A stretch of DNA of 6,058 nt from an uncultured Oscillospiraceae bacterium (GTDB lineage Bacteria; Bacillota_A; Clostridia; Oscillospirales; Oscillospiraceae), in contig CANRMG010000113.1 of the NCBI GenBank assembly GCA_947631675.1, positions 1 to 6,058 on the forward strand, given 5' to 3'. Numbering within the stretch: the stretch's first letter is position 1; each line of letters starts with the position of its first letter. Shown piece by piece: positions 1-5,533 of the stretch. Made by a program: the position numbers and the translations under genes. The notes under the pieces are model-generated. The model saw only the letters and a program-made list of their open reading frames with translations, did no database searches and was not told the DNA's origin.

Positions 1-2140
1 CGCCGATGGCCGCGAAGCAGGGGGCGCACAGCAGGTTGAAGATCATGAAGGAGTAGGCGGTGACGCCGGTGAAGGCCGCGCCGATCTGGGCGGTCAGGTC
101 CCCGGGGTACAGCACGTGCAGGGTGCTGACCACCTCCTCCTTGGCGATGAGGCCGGTGATGGTGGCGACCGTCGCCTGCCAGTTGCCGAAGCCCAGGGGG
201 GCGAAGATGAAGGCGATGGCCCCGCCGATGGCCGCGAGAAGGGAGGCCTCATTATCCTCCACCATGCCGAAGGAACCGTCCTCAATGCCGAAGCCCTGGA
301 GGAACCACAGGATGATGGAGCTCAAAAGGATGATGGTGCCGGCCCGCTTGATGAAGCTCCAGCCCCGCTCCCACATGGCCCGCAGGACATTTTTCGCCTG
401 GGGGGCATGGTAGGCGGGCAGCTCCATGACGAAGGGGGCGGGCTCCCCGGCGAAGACCTTTGTCTTCTTGAGGATGATGCCCGAGATGACCACGGCGGCG
501 ATGCCAATGAAGAACGCTGAGGTAGCCACCCACGCGGAGCCGCCGAACAGGGCCCCGGCGAACAGGGCGATGATGGGCATCTTGGCCCCGCAGGGCATGA
601 AGGTGGTGGTCATGATGGTCATTTTCCTATCCCGGTCCTGCTCGATGGTGCGGGATGCCATGATGCCGGGCACGCCGCAGCCGGTGGCAACCAGCATGGG
701 GATGAAGCTCTTGCCGGAGAGGCCGAAGCGGCGGAAGAGCCTATCCATGATAAAGGCCACGCGGGCCATGTAGCCCACGTCCTCCAGGATCGCCAGCAGC
801 AGGAACAGCACCAGCATCTGGGGCACGAAGCCCAGCACGGCGCCCACGCCGCCCACGATGCCGTCCAGGACCAGGGAACTGACCACCTCGCCGCAGCCAA
901 GGGCATCCAGCGCCCGCTCCGCCAGCACGGGGATGCCGGGCACCCAGGTGCCGTAATCGTGGGGGTCGGGCTCCGGCACGGTCAGGGCCTCGTTGTAGAG
1001 GTCCTCCGTCACAGCCACCGCCGTGGTCTCGCCGGTCTCGTCGTCGTAGAAGTAGGCGTCAGCGTCGCCGGCCTCGTAGGCCTCAATGATGGCGCTGGCC
1101 TCCTCGAAGGCGCCGGAGTCCTCCTCCCAGGCGTCCTTATCCGCCGTGAAGGGGACGAACCAGCCGTCGCCGAACAGGCCGTCATTGGCCCAGTCGGTGC
1201 CCATGGTGCCGATGGAGAAGCCCCAGCCGCCCATGGCGATGGCGTAGATGAGGAACATGACGCAGGCGAAGATGGGCAAAGCCAGCCACCGGTTGGTGAC
1301 CACCCGGTCGATCTTGTCGGAGGCATTCATCTTCTCCTTGCTCTTGCGGGTGTAGCACCGGGAGATGATGGAGCCGATGTAATCGTACCGCTGGGCGGTG
1401 ATGATGGATTCCGCGTCGTCGTCCATCTCCTGCTCGCAGTCTTTTATGTCCTGCTCGATGTGGGCCAGGGAGGCACTGTCCAGCCCCAACTGCTGCGCCA
1501 CCTTTTCATCCCGCTCGAAGAGCTTTATGGCGTACCAGCGCTGCTGCTCATCGGGCAGACCGTGGACGGCCACTTCCTCGATGTGGGCCAGGGCGTGCTC
1601 CACACACCCGGCGAACCGGTGCTGGGGCACGGTCCTCCGGCCGCTGACGGCCAGCTCCACGGCGGCGTCCGCCGCGGCCTTCACCCCGTCGCCCTTCAGG
1701 GCGGAGATCTCCATGACCTGGCAGTCCAGGGCCTTGGAAAGCTCCTTCACGTTCACCTTGTCCCCGGATTTGCGCACCACGTCCATCATGTTCACGGCCA
1801 CCAGCACAGGGATGCCCAGCTCCACCAGCTGGGTGGTGAGGTAGAGGTTGCGCTCCATGTTGGTGCCGTCAACGATGTTCAGTATCACGTCCGGCCGCTC
1901 CTGGATGAGGTAATTACGGGCCACGACCTCCTCCAGGGTGTAGGGGGACAGGGAGTAGATGCCCGGCAGGTCCGTGACCGTCACGTCCCTGTGGTCGCGG
2001 AGTTTGCCCTCCTTCTTCTCCACGGTGACGCCGGGCCAGTTGCCCACGTACTGGCTGGCGCCGGTGAGGGCGTTGAATAATGTAGTCTTGCCGCAGTTGG
2101 GGTTGCCGGCAAGGGCAATGGTTATGTTCTTTTCCGCCAT
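1..2140 (-). CDS. feoB: Ferrous iron transporter FeoB (C-terminal end beyond the window)
   Basis: FeoB is a cytoplasmic-membrane Fe(II) transporter with an N-terminal G-protein domain. 713 residues are visible and no stop is reached; the window ends inside the final membrane region. All GTPase motifs are present: G1 GNPNCGKTT (12-20), G2 around GNWPGVTV (33-40), G3 DLPG (57-60), G4 NMMD (117-120) and G5 SALKG (146-150). The first membrane segment is near residues 288-306. Conserved transport-core motifs follow: GCGVPGIM (487-494, Cys488), MPCGAKMPI (around Cys517), GFGNWQATVATITGLIAKEEVVSTL, and NLLCAPCFAAIG (Cys705, Cys708) at the edge. Odd: about 85 strongly acidic residues (roughly 315-398) lie between the first membrane segment and the WVPGIPVL stretch, longer than in E. 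coli FeoB. The ATG at 2138-2140 has GGGAAGG upstream and sits 21 bases after the preceding feoA stop, so the two are co-transcribed. Family assignment is essentially certain. Confidence 0.98.
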   Translation of the reverse strand, partial: MAEKNITIALAGNPNCGKTTLFNALTGASQYVGNWPGVTVEKKEGKLRDHRDVTVTDLPGIYSLSPYTLEEVVARNYLIQERPDVILNIVDGTNMERNLYLTTQLVELGIPVLVAVNMMDVVRKSGDKVNVKELSKALDCQVMEISALKGDGVKAAADAAVELAVSGRRTVPQHRFAGCVEHALAHIEEVAVHGLPDEQQRWYAIKLFERDEKVAQQLGLDSASLAHIEQDIKDCEQEMDDDAESIITAQRYDYIGSIISRCYTRKSKEKMNASDKIDRVVTNRWLALPIFACVMFLIYAIAMGGWGFSIGTMGTDWANDGLFGDGWFVPFTADKDAWEEDSGAFEEASAIIEAYEAGDADAYFYDDETGETTAVAVTEDLYNEALTVPEPDPHDYGTWVPGIPVLAERALDALGCGEVVSSLVLDGIVGGVGAVLGFVPQMLVLFLLLAILEDVGYMARVAFIMDRLFRRFGLSGKSFIPMLVATGCGVPGIMASRTIEQDRDRKMTIMTTTFMPCGAKMPIIALFAGALFGGSAWVATSAFFIGIAAVVISGIILKKTKVFAGEPAPFVMELPAYHAPQAKNVLRAMWERGWSFIKRAGTIILLSSIILWFLQGFGIEDGSFGMVEDNEASLLAAIGGAIAFIFAPLGFGNWQATVATITGLIAKEEVVSTLHVLYPGDLTAQIGAAFTGVTAYSFMIFNLLCAPCFAAIG

Positions 2141-2161
2141 TTTTAAGTACCTTCCCTTATC

Positions 2162-2380
2162 TCATTCCACGACGATCATTTCGCTGTCCGCCTTGCGCAG
2201 ACTCAGCTCATAGCCCCGGATGGTGATCTCGATGGGGTCGCCCAGGGGCGCCACTTTCCGCACGTAGATGCTCTCTCCCTTGGTGATGCCCATGTCCATG
2301 ATGCGGCGCTTCACCGCGCCCTCGCCCTCCAGCTTCTTCACCCGGACCGTCTGGCCCACCTGGGCCTGTCTCAACGTCAT
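2162..2380 (-). CDS. feoA: FeoA, small SH3-like partner of FeoB
   Basis: A 72-residue cytosolic protein spanning a whole FeoA domain. Recognisable family features are the MTLRQAQVGQTVRVKKL start, the GAVKRRIMDMGITKG turn (about 21-35), and the PLGDPIEITIRGYELSLRKADSEMI beta-rich end. FeoA proteins fold as small SH3-like barrels and are thought to assist or regulate FeoB, probably by direct contact; the exact mechanism is unsettled. An AAAGGAGAG ribosome binding site lies just upstream of the ATG. It is the second gene of the operon, 42 bases after the other FeoA-domain gene and 21 bases before feoB, with no hairpin in either gap. Of the two FeoA proteins this one is closer to the canonical clostridial FeoA. 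Confidence 0.96.
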   Translation of the reverse strand: MTLRQAQVGQTVRVKKLEGEGAVKRRIMDMGITKGESIYVRKVAPLGDPIEITIRGYELSLRKADSEMIVVE

Positions 2381-2422
2381 AACACTCTCTCCTTTCCTCT
2401 CTTGGGCCTGCCCGCCGCGCTG

Positions 2423-2632
2423 TCAGACGAATATCCGCCGGGCCATCTCCATACTGATGGCCACCCGGCTGTCCCGGACGGAGACGATCAGATTGCCCCC
2501 GATGTCGTTTACCACGGTCACGGGGCTGCCCACCACGAAGCCCAGATTCTCCAGGAAACGCCGGGTCTCCGGGCTCCCGCCGATGTGGGTGATGAGACTG
2601 CTCTCGCCCTTGTGCAGCAATGAAAGCGGCAT
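2423..2632 (-). CDS. feoA: Second FeoA-domain protein, first gene of the feo operon
   Basis: A 69-residue protein with a complete but divergent FeoA/SH3-like domain. The pattern GGSPETRRFLENLGFVVGSPVTVVNDIGGNLIVSV (18-52), followed by DSRVAISMEMARRIFV (53-69), matches the FeoA family: the helix RRFLENLG precedes a G-x-x-V-x-V strand, and a closing strand RVAIS leads to a terminal A-x-x-I-x-V. It differs clearly from the neighbouring FeoA, so the pair is not a recent duplication. Tandem feoA genes before feoB are common in Clostridia; the two may bind FeoB at different places or form a mixed complex, which is inference. The start ATG at 2630-2632 has a strong GGAGGA site 6-7 bases upstream. 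The operon promoter lies about 85 bases further upstream. Confidence 0.94.
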   Translation of the reverse strand: MPLSLLHKGESSLITHIGGSPETRRFLENLGFVVGSPVTVVNDIGGNLIVSVRDSRVAISMEMARRIFV

Positions 2633-2693
2633 AGTCGTCCTCCGTGCGCGGCCATATATTAGCAGCCGCTGACTGCCAGGCCGAACAAATGGC

Positions 2694-2709
2694 GTTAGGG
2701 AAACCTAAC
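2694..2709. promoter_or_regulatory. Operator-like palindrome A, DtxR/MntR type
   Basis: Perfect inverted repeat GTTAGG-GAAA-CCTAAC. It resembles sites of metal-dependent DtxR/IdeR/MntR-family repressors (IdeR consensus TTAGGTTAG-x-CTAACCTAA). It lies at about +3 to +18 of the predicted feo transcript, where a bound repressor would block initiation or early elongation. The regulator's identity is inferred, as no regulator gene is in the window. Confidence 0.72.
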
Positions 2710-2718
2710 ACCACAAAC

Positions 2719-2747
2719 ATATTAGTTAGCCAAAACTAAAATGTCAA
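2719..2747 (-). promoter_or_regulatory. Promoter of the feoA-feoA-feoB operon
   Basis: Reading the minus strand, a perfect TTGACA -35 box (plus-strand 2742-2747) is followed by a 17-base spacer and TAATAT as -10 (2719-2724, four of six consensus bases). Transcription would begin near 2712, giving a leader of about 80 bases before the first feo start codon. The spacer and -10 box are covered by one TTAG...CTAA palindrome and another lies just past the start site, as expected for a repressible iron uptake promoter. Confidence 0.82.
2722..2739. promoter_or_regulatory. Operator-like palindrome B inside the feo promoter
   Basis: Perfect inverted repeat TTAGTT-N6-AACTAA lying between the -35 and -10 boxes of the feo promoter and overlapping the -10. 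An alternative reading within it, TTAG-CCAAAA-CTAA (2726-2739), has the same TTAG-N6-CTAA spacing as palindrome A, with centres 31 bp apart or close to three helical turns. Binding would directly occlude RNA polymerase. Confidence 0.72.
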
Positions 2748-2818
2748 GGTTTTTTCGCCGCTTGCCGCGGATTTCGGCATCTTGCCCGAAGGGGGCCGCG
2801 TGATTTCGTGCAGAATTA

Positions 2819-2836
2819 TTAGTTATTACAAACTAA
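2819..2836. promoter_or_regulatory. Operator-like palindrome C, upstream of the divergent promoter
   Basis: Perfect TTAGTT-ATTACA-AACTAA, with the same arms and spacing as palindrome B. It ends 27 bases before the -35 box of the plus-strand promoter at 2864-2892 and lies about 70 bases beyond the feo -35 box. It could give the plus-strand gene metal-dependent control (from this distance, activation or weak repression) or be an auxiliary site for feo. Its role is inferred from sequence identity of the arms only. Confidence 0.6.
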
Positions 2837-2863
2837 CGTCTTGGATCCCTCCGGTACTATTTT

Positions 2864-2892
2864 TTGACATATTGGAATACATATGGTAAAAT
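2864..2892 (+). promoter_or_regulatory. Promoter of the FakA-middle-like gene
   Basis: Perfect TTGACA -35 (2864-2869), a 17-base spacer, and TAAAAT -10 (2887-2892, five of six) preceded by TGG, an extended -10. It should be a strong housekeeping-sigma promoter starting near 2899, giving a leader of about 60 bases. A short inverted repeat, CATAT-N8-ATATG (2868-2885), sits inside the spacer region. Confidence 0.82.
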
Positions 2893-2960
2893 GAAACATC
2901 CCTATGGGGACTTCAACACGGATGTGACCACACGGATATACATATTTAGGAGAACAGACT

Positions 2961-3212
2961 ATGCTGGAATTTCGTTTTGACACGCAGCTGCTCATCGAGG
3001 GGCACGACCTGGACGAGGATGCCATCCATGACTACATCATGGCCAACATCCCCGGGGACTGCCTGCTGGCGGTGGGCGACGAGGACCTGATCAAGATCCA
3101 CTTCCATACCAACGTGCCCTGGAAGGTGCTGGAGTACGCCTCCTCCCTGGGGGACATCTTCGACGTGGTGGTGGAGAACATGGAGCGCCAGGAAAACGGC
3201 CTTCAGGGCTGA
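2961..3212 (+). CDS. Stand-alone FakA/YloV middle-domain-like small protein, function unknown
   Basis: An 83-residue acidic, soluble protein with no signal peptide or membrane segment. It resembles the central region of FakA/YloV (DAK2-fusion) proteins, the ATP-binding kinase subunit that phosphorylates fatty acids held by FakB. The key similarity is GDCLLAVGDEDLIKIHFHTN (32-51), then a P-x-KVLEYASSLGDI stretch and VVENMERQ (71-77), like the family's VGDDELVKVHVHTN...ENMREQ. The HFHT histidines (47, 49) align with FakA zinc ligands, but the family's upstream cysteine aligns with the initiator Met; Cys34 is the only cysteine. No kinase (DhaL) domain is present. AGGAGA lies 8 bases before the ATG and an in-frame stop at 2925-2927 excludes a longer form, so this is not a 5' truncated open frame. 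It is a single-gene unit with its own promoter and terminator. It may be annotated elsewhere as a dihydroxyacetone kinase-like protein; function is not established. Confidence 0.85.
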   Translation: MLEFRFDTQLLIEGHDLDEDAIHDYIMANIPGDCLLAVGDEDLIKIHFHTNVPWKVLEYASSLGDIFDVVVENMERQENGLQG

Positions 3213-3224
3213 GGGCGCGAGAAG

Positions 3225-3257
3225 AAAAGCCGCGGGACGACCGCGGCTTTTCCTTTT
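3225..3257 (+). terminator. Intrinsic terminator after the FakA-like gene
   Basis: An 11-bp perfect stem, AAAAGCCGCGG (3225-3235) with CCGCGGCTTTT (3241-3251), closes a GACGA loop and is followed by a T-rich tail (CCTTTTT). It begins 12 bases after the stop codon and separates this gene from the oad operon. Confidence 0.93.
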
Positions 3258-3289
3258 TCGCCGGCGGTCATAAACTCCCGGCGGCACGC

Positions 3290-3318
3290 TTGCTTTGTGG
3301 GCGGCGATACCTTATAAT
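3290..3318 (+). promoter_or_regulatory. Promoter of the oad operon
   Basis: A perfect TATAAT -10 (3313-3318) is preceded at 17 bases by TTGCTT (3290-3295, three of six match to TTGACA). Transcription should start near 3325, leaving a leader of about 46 bases. The weak -35 with perfect -10 leaves room for an activator or repressor. Confidence 0.75.
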
Positions 3319-3332
3319 GGAAGCAATACGAA

Positions 3333-3348
3333 ACGGCCCATGGGCCGT
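3333..3348. promoter_or_regulatory. Perfect 16-bp palindrome in the oad leader
   Basis: ACGGCCCATGGGCCGT is a gapless perfect palindrome, at about +9 to +24 of the predicted oad transcript and 10 bases before the ribosome binding site. With no loop it would make a poor RNA hairpin, so a dimeric DNA-binding repressor site is the better guess. The regulator is not identified. Confidence 0.5.
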
Positions 3349-3357
3349 GAACATACA

Positions 3358-3364
3358 GGGAGGA
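3358..3364 (+). promoter_or_regulatory. Ribosome binding site deciding the oadA start
   Basis: GGGAGGA ends 6 bases before the ATG at 3371 but abuts the in-frame ATG at 3365, which is too close to be used. This favours 3371 over 3365 and over the longer in-frame ATGs further upstream, which would lie on or before the -10 box. Confidence 0.8.
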
Positions 3365-3370
3365 ATGCAT

Positions 3371-4750
3371 ATGCAGCGAGTGCAGTTCGTAGAGACGGTA
3401 TTGCGTGACGCCAACCAGTCGCTGATGGCGACCCGGCTGCCCTACGCAAAATTTGAGCCCATCCTGGAGACCATGGACAAAGCGGGATACTATGCGGTGG
3501 AGTGCTGGGGCGGCGCCACCTTCGACGTGTGCCTGCGGTACTTAAACGAGGACCCCTGGGAGCGGCTTCGGAAGATCCGGGCCAAAATGCCCAACACCAA
3601 GCTCCAAATGCTGCTCCGGGGCCAGAACATCCTGGGCTACAAGCACTACCCGGACGACGTGGTGCGCAGGTTCGTCCAGTGCTCCGTGAAAAACGGCATC
3701 GACATCATCCGCATCTTCGACGCCCTCAACGACCCCAATAACCTGAAGGTAGCCATCGAGGAGACGCTGAAGTGCGGCGCGGTGGCCTCTGGGGCCATCA
3801 GCTACACCACCTCCCCGGTGCACACCCTGGAAAACTACGTGAAGCTGGTGAAGGAGCTCAAGGCCATGGGTGTGGCCACCATCTGCATCAAGGACATGGC
3901 CGGCATCATGGGGCCCCAGGAGGCCTATGACCTGGTCAGCGCCATCAAGGACGCGGTGGACCTGCCCGTAGACGTGCACACCCACTGCACCACGGGCCTT
4001 GCCTTTATGACGCTGCTCAAATCCGTGGAGGCAGGCGCGGACATCATCGACACGGCCTCTTCGCCCCTGTCCGGCGGCACCAGTCAGGCCTCCACAGACA
4101 CCATGGCCTATGCCCTGAAGCAGCTGGGCTATCAGGTGGACCTGGACGAGGCAGTATTGAAGGAGGTCTCGGACTACTTCAAGCCCGTGCGGGACGGCTT
4201 CATCGCCGACGGCACGCTGATGCCCAAGAGCATGGCCACGGACACCCAGTGCCTGACCTATCAGGTGCCCGGCGGGATGCTGTCGAACCTTCTGAGCCAG
4301 CTCAAGACCATGAACGCCCTGGACCGGCTGGACGAGGCCCTGGCGGAGACGCCGCGGGTGCGCAAGGACCTGGGCTATCCGCCCCTGGTGACGCCCACGA
4401 GCCAGATGGTGGGGGTGCAGGCGGTGACGAATGTGCTGCAGGGCGAGCGGTACAAGAAGGTGTCCAGCGAGGTGAAGGCCTACTGCCGGGGCGAGTACGG
4501 CCGGACCCCGGCCCCCATCGACCGGTCGGTCCAGAAGAAGATCCTGGGGGACGAAAAGCCCCTGGAGGGGCGGTACGCCGACACCCTGGCGCCGGCCTTT
4601 GAGAAGACGAAGGCGGAGCTGGGAGACACGGCCCGGTCCGACGAGGACGTGCTCAGCTACATCGCCTTCCCCCAGCTGGCGGAGGCATTCTTTGAAAAGC
4701 GCAAGGCGGACGAAGAAAAGGTCGTCAAGTACACCATTGAGGAGATGTGA
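3371..4750 (+). CDS. oadA: Oxaloacetate decarboxylase alpha subunit, carboxyltransferase only
   Basis: A 459-residue cytosolic carboxyltransferase that transfers the carboxyl group of oxaloacetate to biotin, releasing pyruvate. The first part (about 1-270) is the pyruvate carboxylase/OadA TIM barrel: VETVLRDANQSLMATR (Asp13), YYAVECWGGATFD, LRGQNILGYKHYPD, IRIFDALND, KDMAG (Lys174, the lysine carbamylated in this family) and DVHTHCTTG (His203 and His205, metal ligands). The remainder is the conserved C-terminal region (VPGGMLSNLLSQLK, PLVTPTSQMVGVQAV, GRTPAPID). It ends without the biotinyl domain carried by the roughly 590-residue Klebsiella-type OadA; that domain is a separate gene here. 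The start at 3371 is chosen for its ribosome binding site. It heads an operon with oadG 3 bases downstream. A membrane pump beta subunit nearby argues against pyruvate carboxylase subunit B. Methylmalonyl-CoA and glutaconyl-CoA decarboxylases use a different carboxyltransferase family. Confidence 0.95.
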   Translation: MQRVQFVETVLRDANQSLMATRLPYAKFEPILETMDKAGYYAVECWGGATFDVCLRYLNEDPWERLRKIRAKMPNTKLQMLLRGQNILGYKHYPDDVVRRFVQCSVKNGIDIIRIFDALNDPNNLKVAIEETLKCGAVASGAISYTTSPVHTLENYVKLVKELKAMGVATICIKDMAGIMGPQEAYDLVSAIKDAVDLPVDVHTHCTTGLAFMTLLKSVEAGADIIDTASSPLSGGTSQASTDTMAYALKQLGYQVDLDEAVLKEVSDYFKPVRDGFIADGTLMPKSMATDTQCLTYQVPGGMLSNLLSQLKTMNALDRLDEALAETPRVRKDLGYPPLVTPTSQMVGVQAVTNVLQGERYKKVSSEVKAYCRGEYGRTPAPIDRSVQKKILGDEKPLEGRYADTLAPAFEKTKAELGDTARSDEDVLSYIAFPQLAEAFFEKRKADEEKVVKYTIEEM

Positions 4751-4753
4751 GCC

Positions 4754-5122
4754 ATGACAGGACTGAGTGAGACATTGCTCCACCCCAGCGTGGCCACCGG
4801 CGGCATGGTGGCCGTCATGGGCTACGCGGTGGTGTTTTTCGGCATCTGCCTGCTGCTGATCGTGGTGACGGTCATGGGAAAGATCATGATGAACAGCCGG
4901 AAAAAGGCGGAAGCCAAGGCCGCCTCGGCGGCTCCCGCAGCCCCGGCAGAAGCCCCCACCCCGGCGGAAAAGCCCGCGGCCAAGGGCACGGCCGGCGAGC
5001 TGAAGCTCTATGACACCGACCCCAGGGACGCGGCCATCATCATGGCCATCACGGCCCATAAGCTGGGCAAGCCCATCAACGAACTGCGGTTCCGTTCCAT
5101 TAAGGAGGTCAAGGAGAAATGA
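4754..5122 (+). CDS. oadG: Oxaloacetate decarboxylase gamma subunit, membrane anchor
   Basis: A 122-residue OadG/MmdD-type protein. It has a short N-terminus, one hydrophobic membrane segment (about 17-42, GMVAVMGYAVVFFGICLLLI), a basic stop MMNSRKK, an Ala/Pro/Glu-rich flexible linker (about 51-80) and a C-terminal domain, DPRDAAIIMAITAHKLGKPINELRFRSIKEVKE (89-121). In this family the membrane segment binds the beta subunit and the cytosolic tail binds the alpha subunit, bridging catalysis and Na+ transport. The C-terminal domain is longer than in Klebsiella OadG and resembles that of clostridial and MmdD-type gamma/delta subunits. The GGAG site lies within the last codons of oadA. The stop overlaps the next start as ATGA, implying coupled translation. 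Confidence 0.9.
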   Translation: MTGLSETLLHPSVATGGMVAVMGYAVVFFGICLLLIVVTVMGKIMMNSRKKAEAKAASAAPAAPAEAPTPAEKPAAKGTAGELKLYDTDPRDAAIIMAITAHKLGKPINELRFRSIKEVKEK

Positions 5123-5523
5123 AATATAAAGTTACCCTGAACGGCCGGACCTATGAGGTCGAGGTGGATGAGGACAAGGCCATGCTGGTGGACGAGTACG
5201 AGGCATACGCCCCGGCGCCCGCGGCGGCCCCAGCCCCTGTGGCGGCGGCCGCGCCTGCCCCTGCCGCACCCGCAGCTCCGGCGCCCGCGCCCGCCCAGAC
5301 GGTGGCGGCCGGCGAGCCCGTCACCTCCCCCATGCCCGGCAACATCCTCAAAATACTGGTGACGCCCGGCCAGCAGGTGAAAGAGGGCGACGTGGTAATG
5401 ATCTTAGAGGCCATGAAGATGGAAAACGAGATCGTCGCCCCCAAGGCCGGTTCCGTGGCCCAGGTGCTGGTGACAAAGGGCGCGGTGGTGGAGACCGGCG
5501 CGGTCCTCGCCGTCATCGCGTGA
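5119..5523 (+). CDS. Biotin carboxyl carrier protein of the decarboxylase
   Basis: A 134-residue carrier. Residues 1-20 (MKYKVTLNGRTYEVEVDED) form the short beta-rich lead seen in such carriers. Residues 30-62 are an almost pure Ala/Pro swinging linker. Residues 66-134 are a biotinyl domain with the SPMPGNI strand and the biotin attachment motif EAMKM, Lys100 being the modified residue. It carries CO2 as carboxybiotin from OadA to OadB and needs a biotin protein ligase encoded elsewhere. It supplies the domain missing from OadA. Equivalent free carriers are called MmdC or GcdC in methylmalonyl- and glutaconyl-CoA decarboxylases. It overlaps oadG by four bases and is followed 10 bases later by oadB. 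The linker DNA is very GC-rich and repetitive, so its length may vary among strains. Confidence 0.95.
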   Translation: MKYKVTLNGRTYEVEVDEDKAMLVDEYEAYAPAPAAAPAPVAAAAPAPAAPAAPAPAPAQTVAAGEPVTSPMPGNILKILVTPGQQVKEGDVVMILEAMKMENEIVAPKAGSVAQVLVTKGAVVETGAVLAVIA

Positions 5524-5533
5524 GGAGGGGCCC

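Larger units (their letters stand above)
2633..2960. other. Divergent control region between the feo operon and the FakA-like gene
   Basis: These 328 bases hold no convincing gene. They are notably richer in A and T than the flanking coding DNA, except for a GC-rich block at about 2757-2801. They contain the feo leader and promoter, three TTAG/CTAA palindromes, the plus-strand promoter, and the leader of the FakA-like gene. That leader carries ACACGGAT twice (2916-2923 and 2930-2937, 14 bases apart); its meaning is unclear. No known riboswitch structure was recognised. Confidence 0.8.

Noticed and set aside
959..2080. Long plus-strand open frame antisense to feoB
   Set aside because: It is rich in Gly, Val, His and Leu with no recognisable domain. 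The opposite strand encodes an unmistakable FeoB, and high GC content makes such antisense frames common.
2654..2662. Second -10-like sequence (TAATATATGG on the minus strand) nearer the feo start
   Set aside because: No acceptable -35 lies 16-18 bases upstream, and the promoter at 2719-2747 is far better.
2208..2720. Minus-strand open frame overlapping both feoA genes in another frame
   Set aside because: It has no domain, its start lies at the predicted feo promoter, and both FeoA frames are clearly real.
2757..2801. GC-rich block in the divergent region as a possible hairpin or terminator
   Set aside because: Only short, imperfect complementary arms can be paired, and there is no T-rich tail on either strand.
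2946..3287. Minus-strand open frame antisense to the FakA-like gene
   Set aside because: It reads through the terminator hairpin and has no recognisable motif; the plus-strand gene has a promoter, ribosome binding site and family motif.
3290..3370. N-terminal extension of OadA from an upstream in-frame ATG
   Set aside because: The upstream ATGs lie at or before the TATAAT box and lack a ribosome binding site. OadA homology begins at about residue 2 of the 3371 start.
3542..5059. 505-codon minus-strand open frame antisense to oadA and oadG
   Set aside because: Its low-complexity His/Val/Gly/Arg-rich composition is typical of a shadow frame, and it spans two well-supported genes on the other strand.
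5200..5310. GC-rich repetitive tract as a DNA repeat
   Set aside because: It encodes the Ala/Pro linker of the biotin carrier, so the repetition is explained by protein function.
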